This document shows, in pieces, positions 1-10,081 of a stretch of 64,000 nucleotides of DNA. The position numbers and the translations under genes are program-made. Positions within the stretch are counted from its first letter, which is position 1. Each line of letters begins with the position of its first letter. This DNA comes from Trifolium pratense. Its lineage: Eukaryota; Streptophyta; Magnoliopsida; Fabales; Fabaceae. The DNA is taken from assembly GCF_020283565.1 (NCBI RefSeq), contig NC_060064.1, positions 2,998,001 through 3,062,000 on the forward strand, read 5' to 3'. Under the pieces are notes generated by a model. The model was given only the letters and a program-made list of their open reading frames with translations, made no database searches and was not told the origin of the DNA.

Positions 1-352
1 CCGCAACATCTCTGTTTATATGCCATAAATTTCTAGACTTGTAAGCGAAAAGAGAAAGAGATTCATTTTTATAGTGAACAAACATTTTTTCTTCTTTTTT
101 TGTTAGTCAACTTTTTTTTTTAAACATAATGCTATTTTTTCTATCACTTATTTATCATATATGGTCATTAATAAATAAATTGAATTGAAAACAGAAAACA
201 AAATTTTCTTATATTTAATTCAATTGTTTAAAAACAATTGAATTAAAAATAATCTTAAAAATATCTTAAAGAGGAATACACCAAGAAATATTTAGAATGT
301 TACACAAGAAAGATCTTAATAATTGTAATAATAATAATAATAATATTTTTCA
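1..352. other. AT-rich 5' flank of the LEA_2 gene
   Basis: No convincing coding exon is seen. The stretch is AT-rich, ending in an (AAT)n run at about 325-345 just before the LEA_2 reading frame. It may hold promoter or intron sequence, but no element can be named with confidence. Confidence 0.4.
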
Positions 353-922
353 TTGATGCAATTTTTTTTTTGTCTAGTATCAAGCGATAGTCGTAAGGGC
401 TTGCTAATAATCATTGGTGGTTTGCTCTTGGCTTCTGCCATCATCGTCGCGATCTTGGCATGTGTTATCGTCCGTGAAAATCCTAGCCTCCCAACATTTG
501 GAGTTAAATTAGCTACCTTGAATCCTACAATAACATCTTCTAGACTCGTTTTTGAATTGGACATTGTCTTCAATGTTTCGAATAACAACAACTGGCATAA
601 GGCTTTTTACAACACTGTTTCTATTATCCTGATTAATAGCAACATGAATAACCAAACCACTCTTGCCTCCACTTCATTGGAACCTTTTCAAACAAAAGAT
701 AGTTACACTGCATACAAAGAAGCTCAACTCAACAACATTGATGTTCCTTTTTCTAATGGAACAACGGTTGACTTTGAGATTGTGTTGTCCAGTAATGTCA
801 AGTTGAAGAGTTTATTAAAAAGTAAGCATAGATCTTTGAATGTTGTTTGTAAGCCTCTTAGCATGTGTTATGATCCACGACCATCAAATTGGGTTTTAGT
901 GCATGGTTTAACATGTGAGTGA
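353..922 (+). CDS. LEA_2 / NHL (NDR1/HIN1-like) membrane protein, 5' end uncertain
   Basis: The reading frame gives 189 aa. After a short N-terminus with a basic Arg-Lys pair comes one strong membrane segment (about residues 16-39, rich in Leu/Ile/Ala). Then follows an extracytoplasmic beta-rich domain with the LEA_2 flavour: repeated Thr/Asn/Ser strands, a VSNNNN loop, an SSNVKLKS strand, and a Cys-containing tail (VVCKPLSMC, LTCE). Such proteins are usually plasma-membrane anchored and linked to stress or defence; that role is inferred from the family. The first ATG sits in a run that looks like a 3' splice site (ten T then GTCTAG at about 361-377). The true first exon may therefore lie upstream, or the 5' end may be lost and the copy be a truncated gene. 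The stop is TGA at 920-922. Confidence 0.55.
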   Translation: MMQFFFCLVSSDSRKGLLIIIGGLLLASAIIVAILACVIVRENPSLPTFGVKLATLNPTITSSRLVFELDIVFNVSNNNNWHKAFYNTVSIILINSNMNNQTTLASTSLEPFQTKDSYTAYKEAQLNNIDVPFSNGTTVDFEIVLSSNVKLKSLLKSKHRSLNVVCKPLSMCYDPRPSNWVLVHGLTCE

Positions 923-1316
923 TTGATGAATTAATAGGAGGGGGTACTTGCCTACTATGACTTATTAATTAGTATTATTTTTTTTTGTTTTCAATTTTAG
1001 AATATTCCATTAGTTATTATTACTATTTGTTGTAACTAGTTGAATTTAATTTTGATTTGATTTATTGAAATTAGTTATAATTTGTTCTGCTTTTTTTTTT
1101 TTGTTGATTTATATTTTTTATATCTGAACATTTTCAGATATTAATTATATTTCTTTCTTACTATCCAAAATTCGTGAGTGTTAAAATATTGTGTGTGTTT
1201 TTTTTCTTTTTTGCTGAAGTGCACATTTGACTCTTTGAGAAAATAAGATATGAAGACTATTATGATTTAATTCAATTGTTTAATTTCAATACAAGCGTTA
1301 AAAATAAAACTCACAA

Positions 1317-1607
1317 CGTGTGTTTGATTTGCTTAAAAACATTGGACCGGATAATTTTTGTTGTACCTGTTTAATTTGAAACTGGTTATGAGACTGACAA
1401 ATTAGATAGGAAGGGACAGAACAAAAACAAGATTTTTTTGTCTCTCACTGAACCACATGACAACTTTTTGTCCACAGTACAACTATAAAAAATACGAAAA
1501 TACCAATTTTATTTTCGAATATAAAAACATTATCGTCTTATATCTCTGTCCTGTATTATCTTGTACTGTTCTGTCAAATGCTTACTGTTTTACGAATCAA
1601 ACGCACC
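1317..1607. mobile_element. MITE-like element with imperfect terminal inverted repeats
   Basis: The left end (GTGTGTTTGATTTGCTTAAA) is matched in inverted form by the right end (TTTTACGAATCAAACGCACC). The interior is AT-rich and non-coding, with GGGACAGAACAAAAACAAG near the left and CTTGTACTGTTCTGTC near the right also in inverted arrangement. No clean target-site duplication was resolved, so the superfamily is open. Confidence 0.5.
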
Positions 1608-2510
1608 ACATTGATTTTTAAGAATAATCATTATCATTAAAATATATATTTATTATAAAGTGTTTGATCTCAATTAAATGGTCAGAAATACATAATTGCA
1701 AAATTTAATATAGACAATTTTATTAAAAGATATGACGAAAGATTATATTAAAAACATGTTTATTACAACGTAAATTTTCTCGGAACATAAAACATTAGAC
1801 AAAAAATTACACAAAATCATTTTTATTATACAAAAAAATTACATGAAATTTAAATTAAAATGAATGCCGAAACGGAGGCTCACACCAAGGGATAAAAGAG
1901 ACGTAATTAAGTTCCTCTTGTGAATTTTTTATCCCTTTAATGGAGAAAGAACAAGGTCAAATTCTTCTCCGTCCCCTATAGGTTTGCAATTAGAAGACTG
2001 ATTGGGTTTCGTTTTTGGTTCTTCAAGCAACCACTTAGTTACTACCACCCATATGGAAAAGCCCAAGTTGAGTGGCACTTGTTTCCGTTAGTTAATTAGG
2101 TCACAAAAGTCCTTCGTTGATTATCATATTATTCCCAACTATGGTGACTAAAACTCAGTGATAGGAACAATATGAGTAACCAACACAGACTATGTTGTCG
2201 TTTACACAAAACAATGAACAAATAGCACAAGAGAAAATGTAAAAAATGAATGAACGAATGAGAGAAGAGAATGAATTTTTTTAAGAAGCATTGTGATATT
2301 GGTGAATGCTATGTCGCAGCCATACATTGTGATATTGGTGAATGCTATTTAAAATGCAAAATTCATTCGCAATATAGTCAGTGAACGCTCTTTTTTCCTC
2401 CAATTTTGCACACTCTATCTAACCAGTGAAGGTAAAATTGGAAACTCAAACGCGCAAAAGAATAAATTTTTATATTGAAATGGGCCAAAGCCAAAAGAAA
2501 ATTAGAAAAT
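1608..2510. other. intergenic stretch with a short direct repeat
   Basis: No gene recognised. A 24-bp unit beginning CATTGTGATATTGG occurs at 2289-2312 and again at 2325-2348 (36-bp period). The piece 1866-2090 is less AT-rich than its surroundings but gives no recognisable protein. Confidence 0.4.
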
Positions 2511-2981
2511 TTTTTTCTACCCCAACAATTGTTCAACTACCCCAACATTAATTTTGAATCGACGAATTTGCCCTCATATATAAACTAAAACCCTGAAGAA
2601 AAAAATTTGGTTACCGGAACACTTTGGAAAAAAGTGGAAAAAAGTAAAAAAAAATTTGGTTACCGGAACACTTTGGAAAAAAGTGTTCAGGTATATGAAA
2701 TTTTTCTAATTTTTTTTATTACCGGAACAATTTGAAAAAAGTGTTCACGTATATAAATTTTTTCTATTTTTTGTTGTTACCTGAACACTTTAAAAAAAAG
2801 TGTGTAAATATATAAAAATTTTCCAAAATTTTTTTTGTTTACCTAAATACTTTAGAAAAAAGTGTTCCAAAGTATTTAGGTATGTAAAATTTTTCTAAAA
2901 ACTTTTGACTGCAAACAAAACAAACGCATACAACAAAGACCCTGTTTTTGCTCTCATCCAAACAACAACATTGTTTCTGCC

Positions 2982-3233
2982 ATGGATGCTTCATCAGAGC
3001 TCCCAGACGTAACACACTTGTTCCAACCCATAAACCTTAAAGACCTTCCACATCTCAACCACTACATCCCCAACCTCTAACCCCTTCCAAATCCACTCGA
3101 TCAAAACCCTTACTTCCACAACTCCCAACACAAAAGCTTATACATCACACAACACGGCTTCGTTTTCTCTCACTCCATTCGCTTCGCTTATCAAAGCGCC
3201 GGTCCACGTGATCCCGTCTACTTCAACCCATAA
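2982..3233 (+). pseudogene. captured ATP-dependent 6-phosphofructokinase exon-1 fragment
   Basis: Reading from ATG 2982 gives 83 codons with one internal TAA (3078-3080) and a terminal TAA at 3231. Recognisable blocks are LPHLNHYIPNL, PNPLDQNP and SAGPRDPVYFNP. They resemble the N-terminal region of plant PFKs (the PHLTDY-PDL / YPNPL / RAGPR-VYF pattern). The nucleotide composition is clearly richer in C than the AT-rich arms around it. The fragment lies wholly inside the long-TIR element, so it is most simply a transduplicated host exon, already broken by a stop. The PFK assignment is from remembered motifs, not alignment. Confidence 0.6.
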
Positions 3234-3240
3234 ACCTTAA

Positions 3241-4128
3241 CGGCCCGTTTGGTGCGCACGATAGTATAGTGACAGGATATGATATAAAACAGGATAATGA
3301 TAGGATATGATAACAACAAGATAACAGTTATACTCAGTTATCATATCCTATGTTTGGTGCACACAGGATAACAAACATGATAACTATTATATTTTGTTTT
3401 TAATACATACTTTCTCATAATAATATGATAAGATATATAACATATTTAATTGACAAAATTACTCTTGTAAAACAATTATTATTTTTTAAAAATTATTTTG
3501 TTATACTTTGAATTTTATAAATAAAAAATATAAATAAGTAATCAAATAACTTTATATAATTTAAAATAAAAATCATGAGAAAATAATCAAGTTTAATTTT
3601 TTATATGAATCATGATCAAATAAATAACTCAATAATATATACATGTTAGATAAGCCAAATAAATATATGATATATCTCATACGTAAATAATAAAACTACT
3701 ATTGCAAAAGAATTATATTTAATATTTTATAAAATTTAAGTTAATATCCCTATTTGTCAATTTTTTAATAATCATTTTACTTTAAAATATTGTAATTTTA
3801 GTAAAATTTTGATTTTTTAGAATATATAAATTACAAAATTATCCCTGTGAGAAAATCACATATATATTTAAAAATTAATTATTTTATTATTTATATTTTA
3901 TTAATTTTATTTTATGTATTTTAAAATATATTTTATAAAATAAATCAGTAATTTTTTTTTCTTCTTATCCTATCCTGCTGGTAACCCAGCTCAAATTCAG
4001 GATAAGAATTATAACTAGAGAGACAGGATAGGATAAGCTTCAGGATTAACTTATCATATCCTGCTGTATCACCAAACACTGGATTGCGGCAGGATATGAG
4101 TCTCTTATCCTGTGCACCAAACGGGCCC
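3241..4128. mobile_element. PIF/Harbinger (Tourist-like) MITE, 888 bp
   Basis: The termini are CGGCCCGTTTGGTGC on the left and GCACCAAACGGGCCC on the right. They are flanked by the 3-bp duplication TAA (3238-3240 and 4129-4131), the TWA-type target expected of PIF/Harbinger elements. Subterminal AGGATATGATA/TATCATATCC motifs repeat in both orientations. The pre-insertion site CCTTAAAGACC is also visible uninterrupted at about 3042-3052. The interior is non-coding and AT-rich. Confidence 0.85.
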
Positions 4129-4502
4129 TAAAGACCTACATACCTGAACACTTGTTCCAACCCATAAACTTGTTTTGTTTCAATTTTACATACCTGAACA
4201 TTTTTTTCCAAACTATTTTGGTAACCAAAAGAAATTTTAAATTTTTTTTATATACATGCACACTTTTTTTCAAAGTGTTCGGCTAACAAAAAAAATTTAG
4301 AAAAAATTTATATATCTTAACACTTTTACTTTTTCGAAAGTGTTCCGATAACCCAAAAAATAATTACATACCAGAGCACTTTTTTCAAAGTGTTCCGGTA
4401 ACCAAATTTTTTTCTTCAGGGTTTTAGTTTATATATGAGGGCAAATTCGTCCATTCAAAATTAATATTGGGGTAGATAGACAATTGTTGGGGTAAAAAAA
4501 AA

Positions 4503-5250
4503 ATTCCGAAATAATAACACCTTGCTTATTAACCTAATTACCCAACTCACAATTTCTCGGCTCGGCCCGTATTTCTATATCTTGTTTTTTGGGTGAATCC
4601 CATGTTGTTATAGGCACCTCCTATACCTATTAAACTGCCAAATATTCTATCTTTTTTTTTTTTATAAGAAAACTGATAGTATTATTTTCAAACAAAAAGA
4701 GTGTTATAGAAATATTATATAATTACCATCAACAATGAATTGATTCAAGTGGTAAGTATTTTGGTCTCCTTAAACATAGGTCAGATATTCAATTTCTGCT
4801 TCAAAATTTCAATTGCTCGATTTTGTCCCTTATGCATACTTGATTTTAACTCCCTAAAATTTATTAAACTTAAGAAGGTTTGTTTAGGGATTTTTTCTTT
4901 TGAGGTAAATACGGAAAATTTCAAATGAATTTAAAAGTTTAATTACTATGCATATTTATGGTAAAAAAATTGGCTTAAATGCAAACATGTTGGTGCGGAT
5001 GGCGGGAAACTTATTAACCGTAGGCGTGTAATCATTGAACTAAAGAATTATCCGTAAATATTGCGCAACTCCCCCTGAATACAACCGGTTCTTCTCGGTG
5101 ATAAATGTAACAAGACTATCAAGACACGAGAATATCAACAAAGTTGGTAACTCAGACACTTATTGAAAATACTTAGTTTTGAAAATAATATGAAAATAAA
5201 CTCAGTAAATTTTTCCGCAAAGTACTTCCTATTTCTCGTTATAAAACCCA

Positions 5251-5254
<4 letters not shown>
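4503..5254. other. intergenic AT-rich stretch
   Basis: No gene recognised. About 4738-4815 has a weak tRNA-like A-box/B-box spacing (TTCAAGTGGTAAG, then GTCAGATATTCAA) that could be a decayed SINE head, but neither a tail nor a duplication was found. Confidence 0.35.

Positions 5255-5318
<64 letters not shown>
5254..5318. repeat. (TA)n microsatellite
   Basis: An uninterrupted alternating TA tract of about 64 bases, beginning after CCCATGCA and ending before TTGACCC. No element is inserted in this one. Confidence 0.95.
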
Positions 5319-5319
<1 letters not shown>

Positions 5320-5546
5320 ACCCATATACTTAATGACCAAGTAAAAAGCAATTCAATCATGTGAAACAAATCAATCCTATTAATTAGTAAACAGTAATCA
5401 AAATAAATCGATTATGTATATGACTTAGTCAATAATATACCTATATAATAGGACATAGAGATTAATTGTTGTGCAGTGTAAAGAATTTTTACACATACAT
5501 TCAATAATGTGTTTTCACATCATTTAATGAATGTGACACATAATGT

Positions 5547-6344
5547 CAGGCCCGGTTTTAGGCCAGGGCAACCAAGCCCCCAGCCCAGGGCCTCCAAAAT
5601 ATTGGGGCCACAATTTTTTTTTTCAACTCCATCATTGTAAATATGGGTTATGTATATGTTTCGGAAATCTATTTTCATGAAACGTTGCTTGGCCTAATGG
5701 TACGCGGTTCGGTCTGTAGTGCTAGTCTTGAGGGTGGTGTGTTCAAATCCCACTTGTGATAGTTTTTTGATTTTATTTTAAGTGATCAATGCATAATAAA
5801 TACAGTTAATTTTAATTTAATATTATTTATAGTTCATATTGAATATGACAAAAATTGTTTACTTTTATAAAATAATGAGTTTATTATAAATAGAATTACT
5901 CTATAGCTTACAAATACTTTTACTATTTTTTAAAAAAAAAACTATATTTTGTTATTTCTTTGAAATTAAGTTGCAATTTTTATTAAAACATAAGTTTTTA
6001 TTAACAAGATTAAAAACACTATCATTTTTTTAAGGTGTATTTTGTTGTTATTGATTAGAATATGACATTTTTTATATTATTAATGTTTTCTTTTTCTTTA
6101 AAAAAAGTTACTCTCTTTTAAAAATTGCATTTTTTTTAAATAAAAAACATTAATTTTACTAAATTTATTTTATCTTTATACGGTTTTTTTATCCAATTTA
6201 TCTGGGAGCTCCAAATATATTGGGACGGCCATATGCTATTTTCAATTTAAATAAATGTTCTTTTAAAAAAATTTGGAAAAAAATTTTATTAGGGGTCCTT
6301 TTAATTATTTGCCCTGGACCTCCAAAATGTCGGAACCGGCCCTG
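5547..6344. mobile_element. non-autonomous hAT element, 798 bp, with near-perfect 8-bp TSD
   Basis: The left terminus is CAGGCCCGGTTTTAGGCC and the right is GTCGGAACCGGCCCTG, with CCTCCAAAATATTGG and CCTCCAAAATGTCGG subterminally. The flanks CATAATGT (5539-5546) and CATCATGT (6345-6352) form an 8-bp duplication with one mismatch, as expected for hAT. No transposase is encoded. A tRNA-like segment lies inside at about 5680-5760. Confidence 0.8.
5682..5758 (+). repeat. tRNA-like segment (A-box and B-box) inside the hAT element
   Basis: GCTTGGCCTAATGGTACGCGG resembles an A box. GTGTTCAAATCCC, about 45 bases downstream, resembles a B box, and the whole is about 75 bases long. It could be a decayed tRNA gene or the head of a SINE carried inside the element. 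I could not draw a convincing cloverleaf with an unambiguous anticodon, so it is not called a tRNA gene. Confidence 0.4.
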
Positions 6345-6429
6345 CATCATGTATTTTTAAATACTATACATAATGTGTCGGTATATTATTGCACGCATGT
6401 GTAAAATAATTTTACACTGATGGTGCATA

Positions 6430-7365
6430 TAAATTAAATTCTAGGACATAATAATGATAATTGAAGAGAATTTAAAGGGCAGTTACTATAATAAAGGAGA
6501 CATTTCAATACTTAAATAATATGAAATCCCATGTAAAAATACCAAGTCAATTTAGATCAAAATATTAAGATAAATATAATAGAAAATAAATTATTTTTTA
6601 ATCAAAATATATTTCTATATTTCTTACTTGAAATTATGAGACAATATAATTTAAACTTTTGAAATATTCTCAAAATTTCCAACAAAACCTTCATAAGAAA
6701 AACAAATTTTAATGTAAGAACTGGCTTATATTTATACACTAGACAAATGTATTCAAAAGGTGACACAATTCTTGTTAAAAAAAAAAGGTCACACAATTAT
6801 CTTCTATCTTTAACCAATGTCTCGTGTTCGAATTCAAACTTCGACATGCAATACCTCTAATATTTTTAACGGTTATGTTAAATAGTAACCTTAAAAAACT
6901 TGTTAAACATATAAAAAAAGAAAATAAAAGATCAAATTAATGTTAAAAAGATAATTTTTTATATTTTTAAGGTATTGAATTAGGACCGTCTCCGAGTTTT
7001 TAGAAGTTATGCCGCAAAAATGTAAAAAAAATCATCGATTAAAATTGCAAATTTAATAATATAAAAAATATAATCATCAATGTAATTAACATAAAAAATA
7101 TTCATATTCTAATTAATACAAAAAAATACGTTCTAGCTACTTAAAATAAATAATTTTGTTAGCATTTTCTGAAACATTCATCGATTAGGTTTTCATATTG
7201 TATATCCCCAAAAAGATGATTTTCAATTGCTACCGATGTGCATATATTTATTGCTCCAGTGTTGCCATTTTTTTTTTTCTTGGTACATATTTTTCTTTGA
7301 TAACAACTCTAAATGTTCTACCATTGTTTATTTTTCCTCCAAATCAATAAAATCCTTCTGTATAG
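6430..7365. other. intergenic AT-rich stretch
   Basis: No gene, structural RNA or bounded repeat could be supported. Small open frames here are biased by A/T runs and have no recognisable domains. Confidence 0.4.
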
Positions 7366-7383
7366 TTTATATATATATATATA

Positions 7384-7779
7384 GAGTCAGGATCCGTTGA
7401 CACCAACTAGTTTGACACCAAATGTTACACCTCTCAATAACGTTTTAACCGATATAAATTTTATAAAATCCACCGTTGGATTGAAAGTTTATATCATATA
7501 GATCATTTATGTAAAATTTCAAATAAATCCAAAATCATTTGATATGTTATTGAGATACATCAAAATTAACGGTTTTTGTTTTTTTAAATGCCGTTAATCA
7601 TTATGTGTCTCAATAGCATATCAAATAATTTTGGATTTGTCTAAAATTTTACACAAATGATCTATATGATGTAAACTTTCAATCCAACGGTGGATTTTAT
7701 AAAATTTATATCGGTTAAAACGTTATTGAGAGGTGTAACATTTGGTGTCAAACTAGTTGGTGTCAACGGATCCTGACTC
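7384..7779. mobile_element. near-perfect hairpin MITE, 396 bp, in a (TA)n tract
   Basis: GAGTCAGGATCCGTTGACACC at the left is the exact inverse of the right end GGTGTCAACGGATCCTGACTC. Pairing continues through CAACTAGTTTGACACCAAAT, ACACCTCTCAATAACGTTTT and CCACCGTTGGATTGAAAGTT almost to the centre. The whole element can therefore fold into one long stem. It is flanked by TA repeats on both sides, so any duplication is hidden. The interior resembles the hairpin element at 12328-12677. Confidence 0.8.
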
Positions 7780-7787
7780 ATATATAT

Positions 7788-10009
7788 GGGGTTTTCTAAC
7801 TTAGACCCTAGTTAGGTCTAAGTTAGCAAGGTGCACCTTTTCAATTGGACCAAAATACCCATTCTTTTAATTTTTGAAAGAATAGAGCAACAGGGGCATT
7901 TCTGTAATTTTACATAAAAAAAAAATAACAACACGCGCCCCACCTTCTTAAACAATTAATAGACGTGAATCCAGTGTCGCGCGCGTACGGAAGGACCATG
8001 GTTACAGACCGTTGATTTCCATCAGACAGCCAAGATGTGATCTCATTAAGACTGTCTGATCAATCAGACAGCCCAGATCATCCTGATCTATCAGATCATC
8101 CTGTCTGCGCCACACTAGATTATAAGCTGGAGAGAGAAAATTTTGCTTTTGAAAAAGGCAGCCACGTGTCAGCATATGAATGGGTCTGCGTGATTTTTTT
8201 CATTTTATACTTTAAACTCGATTATTTTGTCGTAAATTAATTTTTTATTTTTTATTTTTTATACCAAAATTCATAATGTTTTTTTCTCTACAAATAGAGA
8301 CTTGGTTCGTTTGATTTGGACACCGAAAAAAAAACGCAATTTTTCACTACTTTAAACTCGATTATTTCGTCGTAAATTAATTTTTTATTTTTTATTTTTT
8401 ATACCAAAATTCATAATTTTTTTTTCCCTACAAATAGAGACTTGGTTCGTTTGATTTGGACACCGAAATCCTTCTGAAACCATTTATATGGTAGAATGGT
8501 TTCAGAGAGTTGTAATCTGAAACCATTTTGCTGGTAGAATGGTTTCAGTAAGTTGATTATTAGTTATTTGCTTCTGAAACCATTTAGCTTGTAGAATGGT
8601 TGCACATAGTTGTATTCTGAAACCATTTTACTGGTAGAATGGTTTCAGTGAGTAATTTATTAATTGTGTTTGCTTCTGAAACCATTTATCTGGTACAATG
8701 GTTTCAGAGAGTTGTAATCTGAAACCATTTTGCTGGTAGAATGGTTTCACATAGTTGTAATCTGAGACTTGCTTCTGAAACCATTTAATTGGTAGAATGG
8801 TTGCACATAGTTGTATTCTGAAACCATTTTACTGGTAGAATGGTTTCAATGGGTAATTTATTAATTGTGTTTGCTTCTGAAACCATTTATCTGGTACAAT
8901 GGTTTCAGAGAGTTGTAATCTGAAACCATTTTGCTGGTAGAATGGTTTCAGTAAGTTGATTATTAGTTATTTGCTTCTGAAACCATTTAGCTTGTAGAAT
9001 GGTTGCACATAGTTGTATTCTGAAACCATTTTACTGGTAGAATGGTTTCAGTGAGTAATTTATTAATTGTGTTTGCTTCTGAAACCATTTATCTGGTAGA
9101 ATGGTTTCAGAGAGTTGTAATCTGAAACCATTTTGCTGGTAAAATGGTTTCAGTAAGTTGATTATTAGTTATTTGCTTCTGAAACCATTTAGCTTGTAGA
9201 ATGGTTTCAGAGATTTGTACTCCGAAACCATTTTTCTGGTAGAATGGTTTCAGTGAGTTGATGTAAGGTAGTGAAAAATGAGATTAAGGTAGTGAAAAAT
9301 TGGGTTTTTTTTTCTGTGTCCAAATCAAACGAACCAAGTCTCTATTTGTAGAGAAAAAAAAATTATGAATTCTGGTATAAAAAAAAAAAATAAAAAATTA
9401 ATTTACGACGAAATAATGAGATTAAGGTAGTGAAAAATGAGATTAAGGTAGTGAAAAATTGCGTTTTTTTTTCGGTGTCCAAATCAAACGAACCAAGTCT
9501 CTATTTGTAGAGAAAAAAAAATTATGAATTTTGGTATAAAAAATAAAAAATAAAAAATTAATTTACGACGAAATAATCGAGTTTAAAGTATAAAATGAAA
9601 AAAATCACGCAGACCCATTCATATGCTGACACGTGGCTGCCTTTTTCAAAAGCAAAATTTTCTCTCTCCAGCTTATAATCTAGTGTGGCGCAGACAGGAT
9701 GATCTGATAGATCAGGATGATCTGGGCTGTCTGATTGATCAGACAGTCTTAATGAGATCACATCTTGGCTGTCTGATGGAAATCAACGGTCTGTAACCAT
9801 GGTCCTTCCGTACGCGCGCGACACTGGATTCACGTCTATTAATTGTTTAAGAAGGTGGGGCGCGTGTTGTTATTTTTTTTTTTATGTAAAATTACAGAAA
9901 TGCCCCTGTTGCTCTATTCTTTCAAAAATTAAAAGAATGGGTATTTTGGTCCAATTGAAAAGGTGCACCTTGCTAACTTAGACCTAACTAGGGTCTAAGT
10001 TAGAAAACC

Positions 10010-10011
<2 letters not shown>
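7788..10011. mobile_element. large foldback element with palindromic minisatellite core (copy 1)
   Basis: Two arms of about 560 bp (7788-8351 and 9449-10011) are inverted copies close to identity; a 67-codon open stretch reads identically from both arms. Each terminus also holds its own small hairpin (CTAACTTAGACC, then GGTCTAAGTTAG). Between the arms lie about 16 palindromic units of the form CTGAAACCATT...AATGGTTTCAG. No transposase is visible. (TA)n flanks the right end directly and TATATAT the left. A related copy follows at 10080-11493. Superfamily is not certain; a Mutator-like or foldback origin is plausible. Confidence 0.8.
8468..9258. repeat. palindromic minisatellite (GAAACCATT / AATGGTTTC units)
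   Basis: About 16 units of roughly 32 bp, each a short inverted repeat (CTGAAACCATT, loop such as TTGCTGGTAG, AATGGTTTCAG). Linkers include AGAGAGTTGTAAT and the longer GTGAGTAATTTATTAATTGT. Larger blocks of about 200-300 bp are duplicated, which suggests unequal exchange. Confidence 0.85.

Positions 10012-10079
<68 letters not shown>
10012..10079. repeat. (TA)n microsatellite between the two foldback elements
   Basis: A pure TA tract of about 68 bases separates the right end of copy 1 (AAAACCCC) from the left end of copy 2 (GGGGGCTGC). Both elements abut it directly. Confidence 0.95.

Positions 10080-10081
<2 letters not shown>

Larger units (their letters stand above)
2512..4502. mobile_element. 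long-TIR (Mutator-like or foldback) non-autonomous element carrying a gene fragment
   Basis: The outer ends are inverted copies of each other. The left end reads CTACCCCAACAATTGTTC and continues with GCCCTCATATATAAACTAAA and GGTTACCGGAACACTTTG. The right end carries the reverse complements (CAAAGTGTTCCGGTAACC at about 4386-4403, then TTTAGTTTATATATGAGGGC, then CAATTGTTGGGGTA at 4481-4494). Each arm is several hundred bases long and made of variant repeats of a GTTACCGGAACACTTT-like unit. Between the arms lie a phosphofructokinase-like exon fragment and a later PIF/Harbinger MITE. The target-site duplication is obscured by T/A runs at both ends, so exact borders may be off by some ten bases. 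Confidence 0.75.
5473..6421. mobile_element. short-TIR MITE split by a hAT element
   Basis: The left end CAGTGTAAAGAATTTTTACA is matched in inverted form by TGTGTAAAATAATTTTACAC on the right (about 6400-6420). Together they form a MITE of roughly 150 bp, with TTCAATAATGTG and TATTATTGCACGC as inner parts of the arms. The hAT element at 5547-6344 interrupts it, so this MITE is the older of the two. Confidence 0.65.

Noticed and set aside
5682..5758. A tRNA gene
   Set aside because: A-box and B-box spacing is present but I could not fold a convincing cloverleaf with a clear anticodon, so it is kept only as a tRNA-like segment.
8037..8240. 67-codon open frame, with an identical one at 9558-9761 on the other strand
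   Set aside because: The identity only reflects the two inverted arms of the foldback element; there is no domain and the second element copy does not keep it.
8468..9258. Regular palindromic repeats with spacers, resembling a CRISPR array
   Set aside because: Units and linkers are both repeated, spacers are not unique, the context is a plant foldback element and there are no cas genes.
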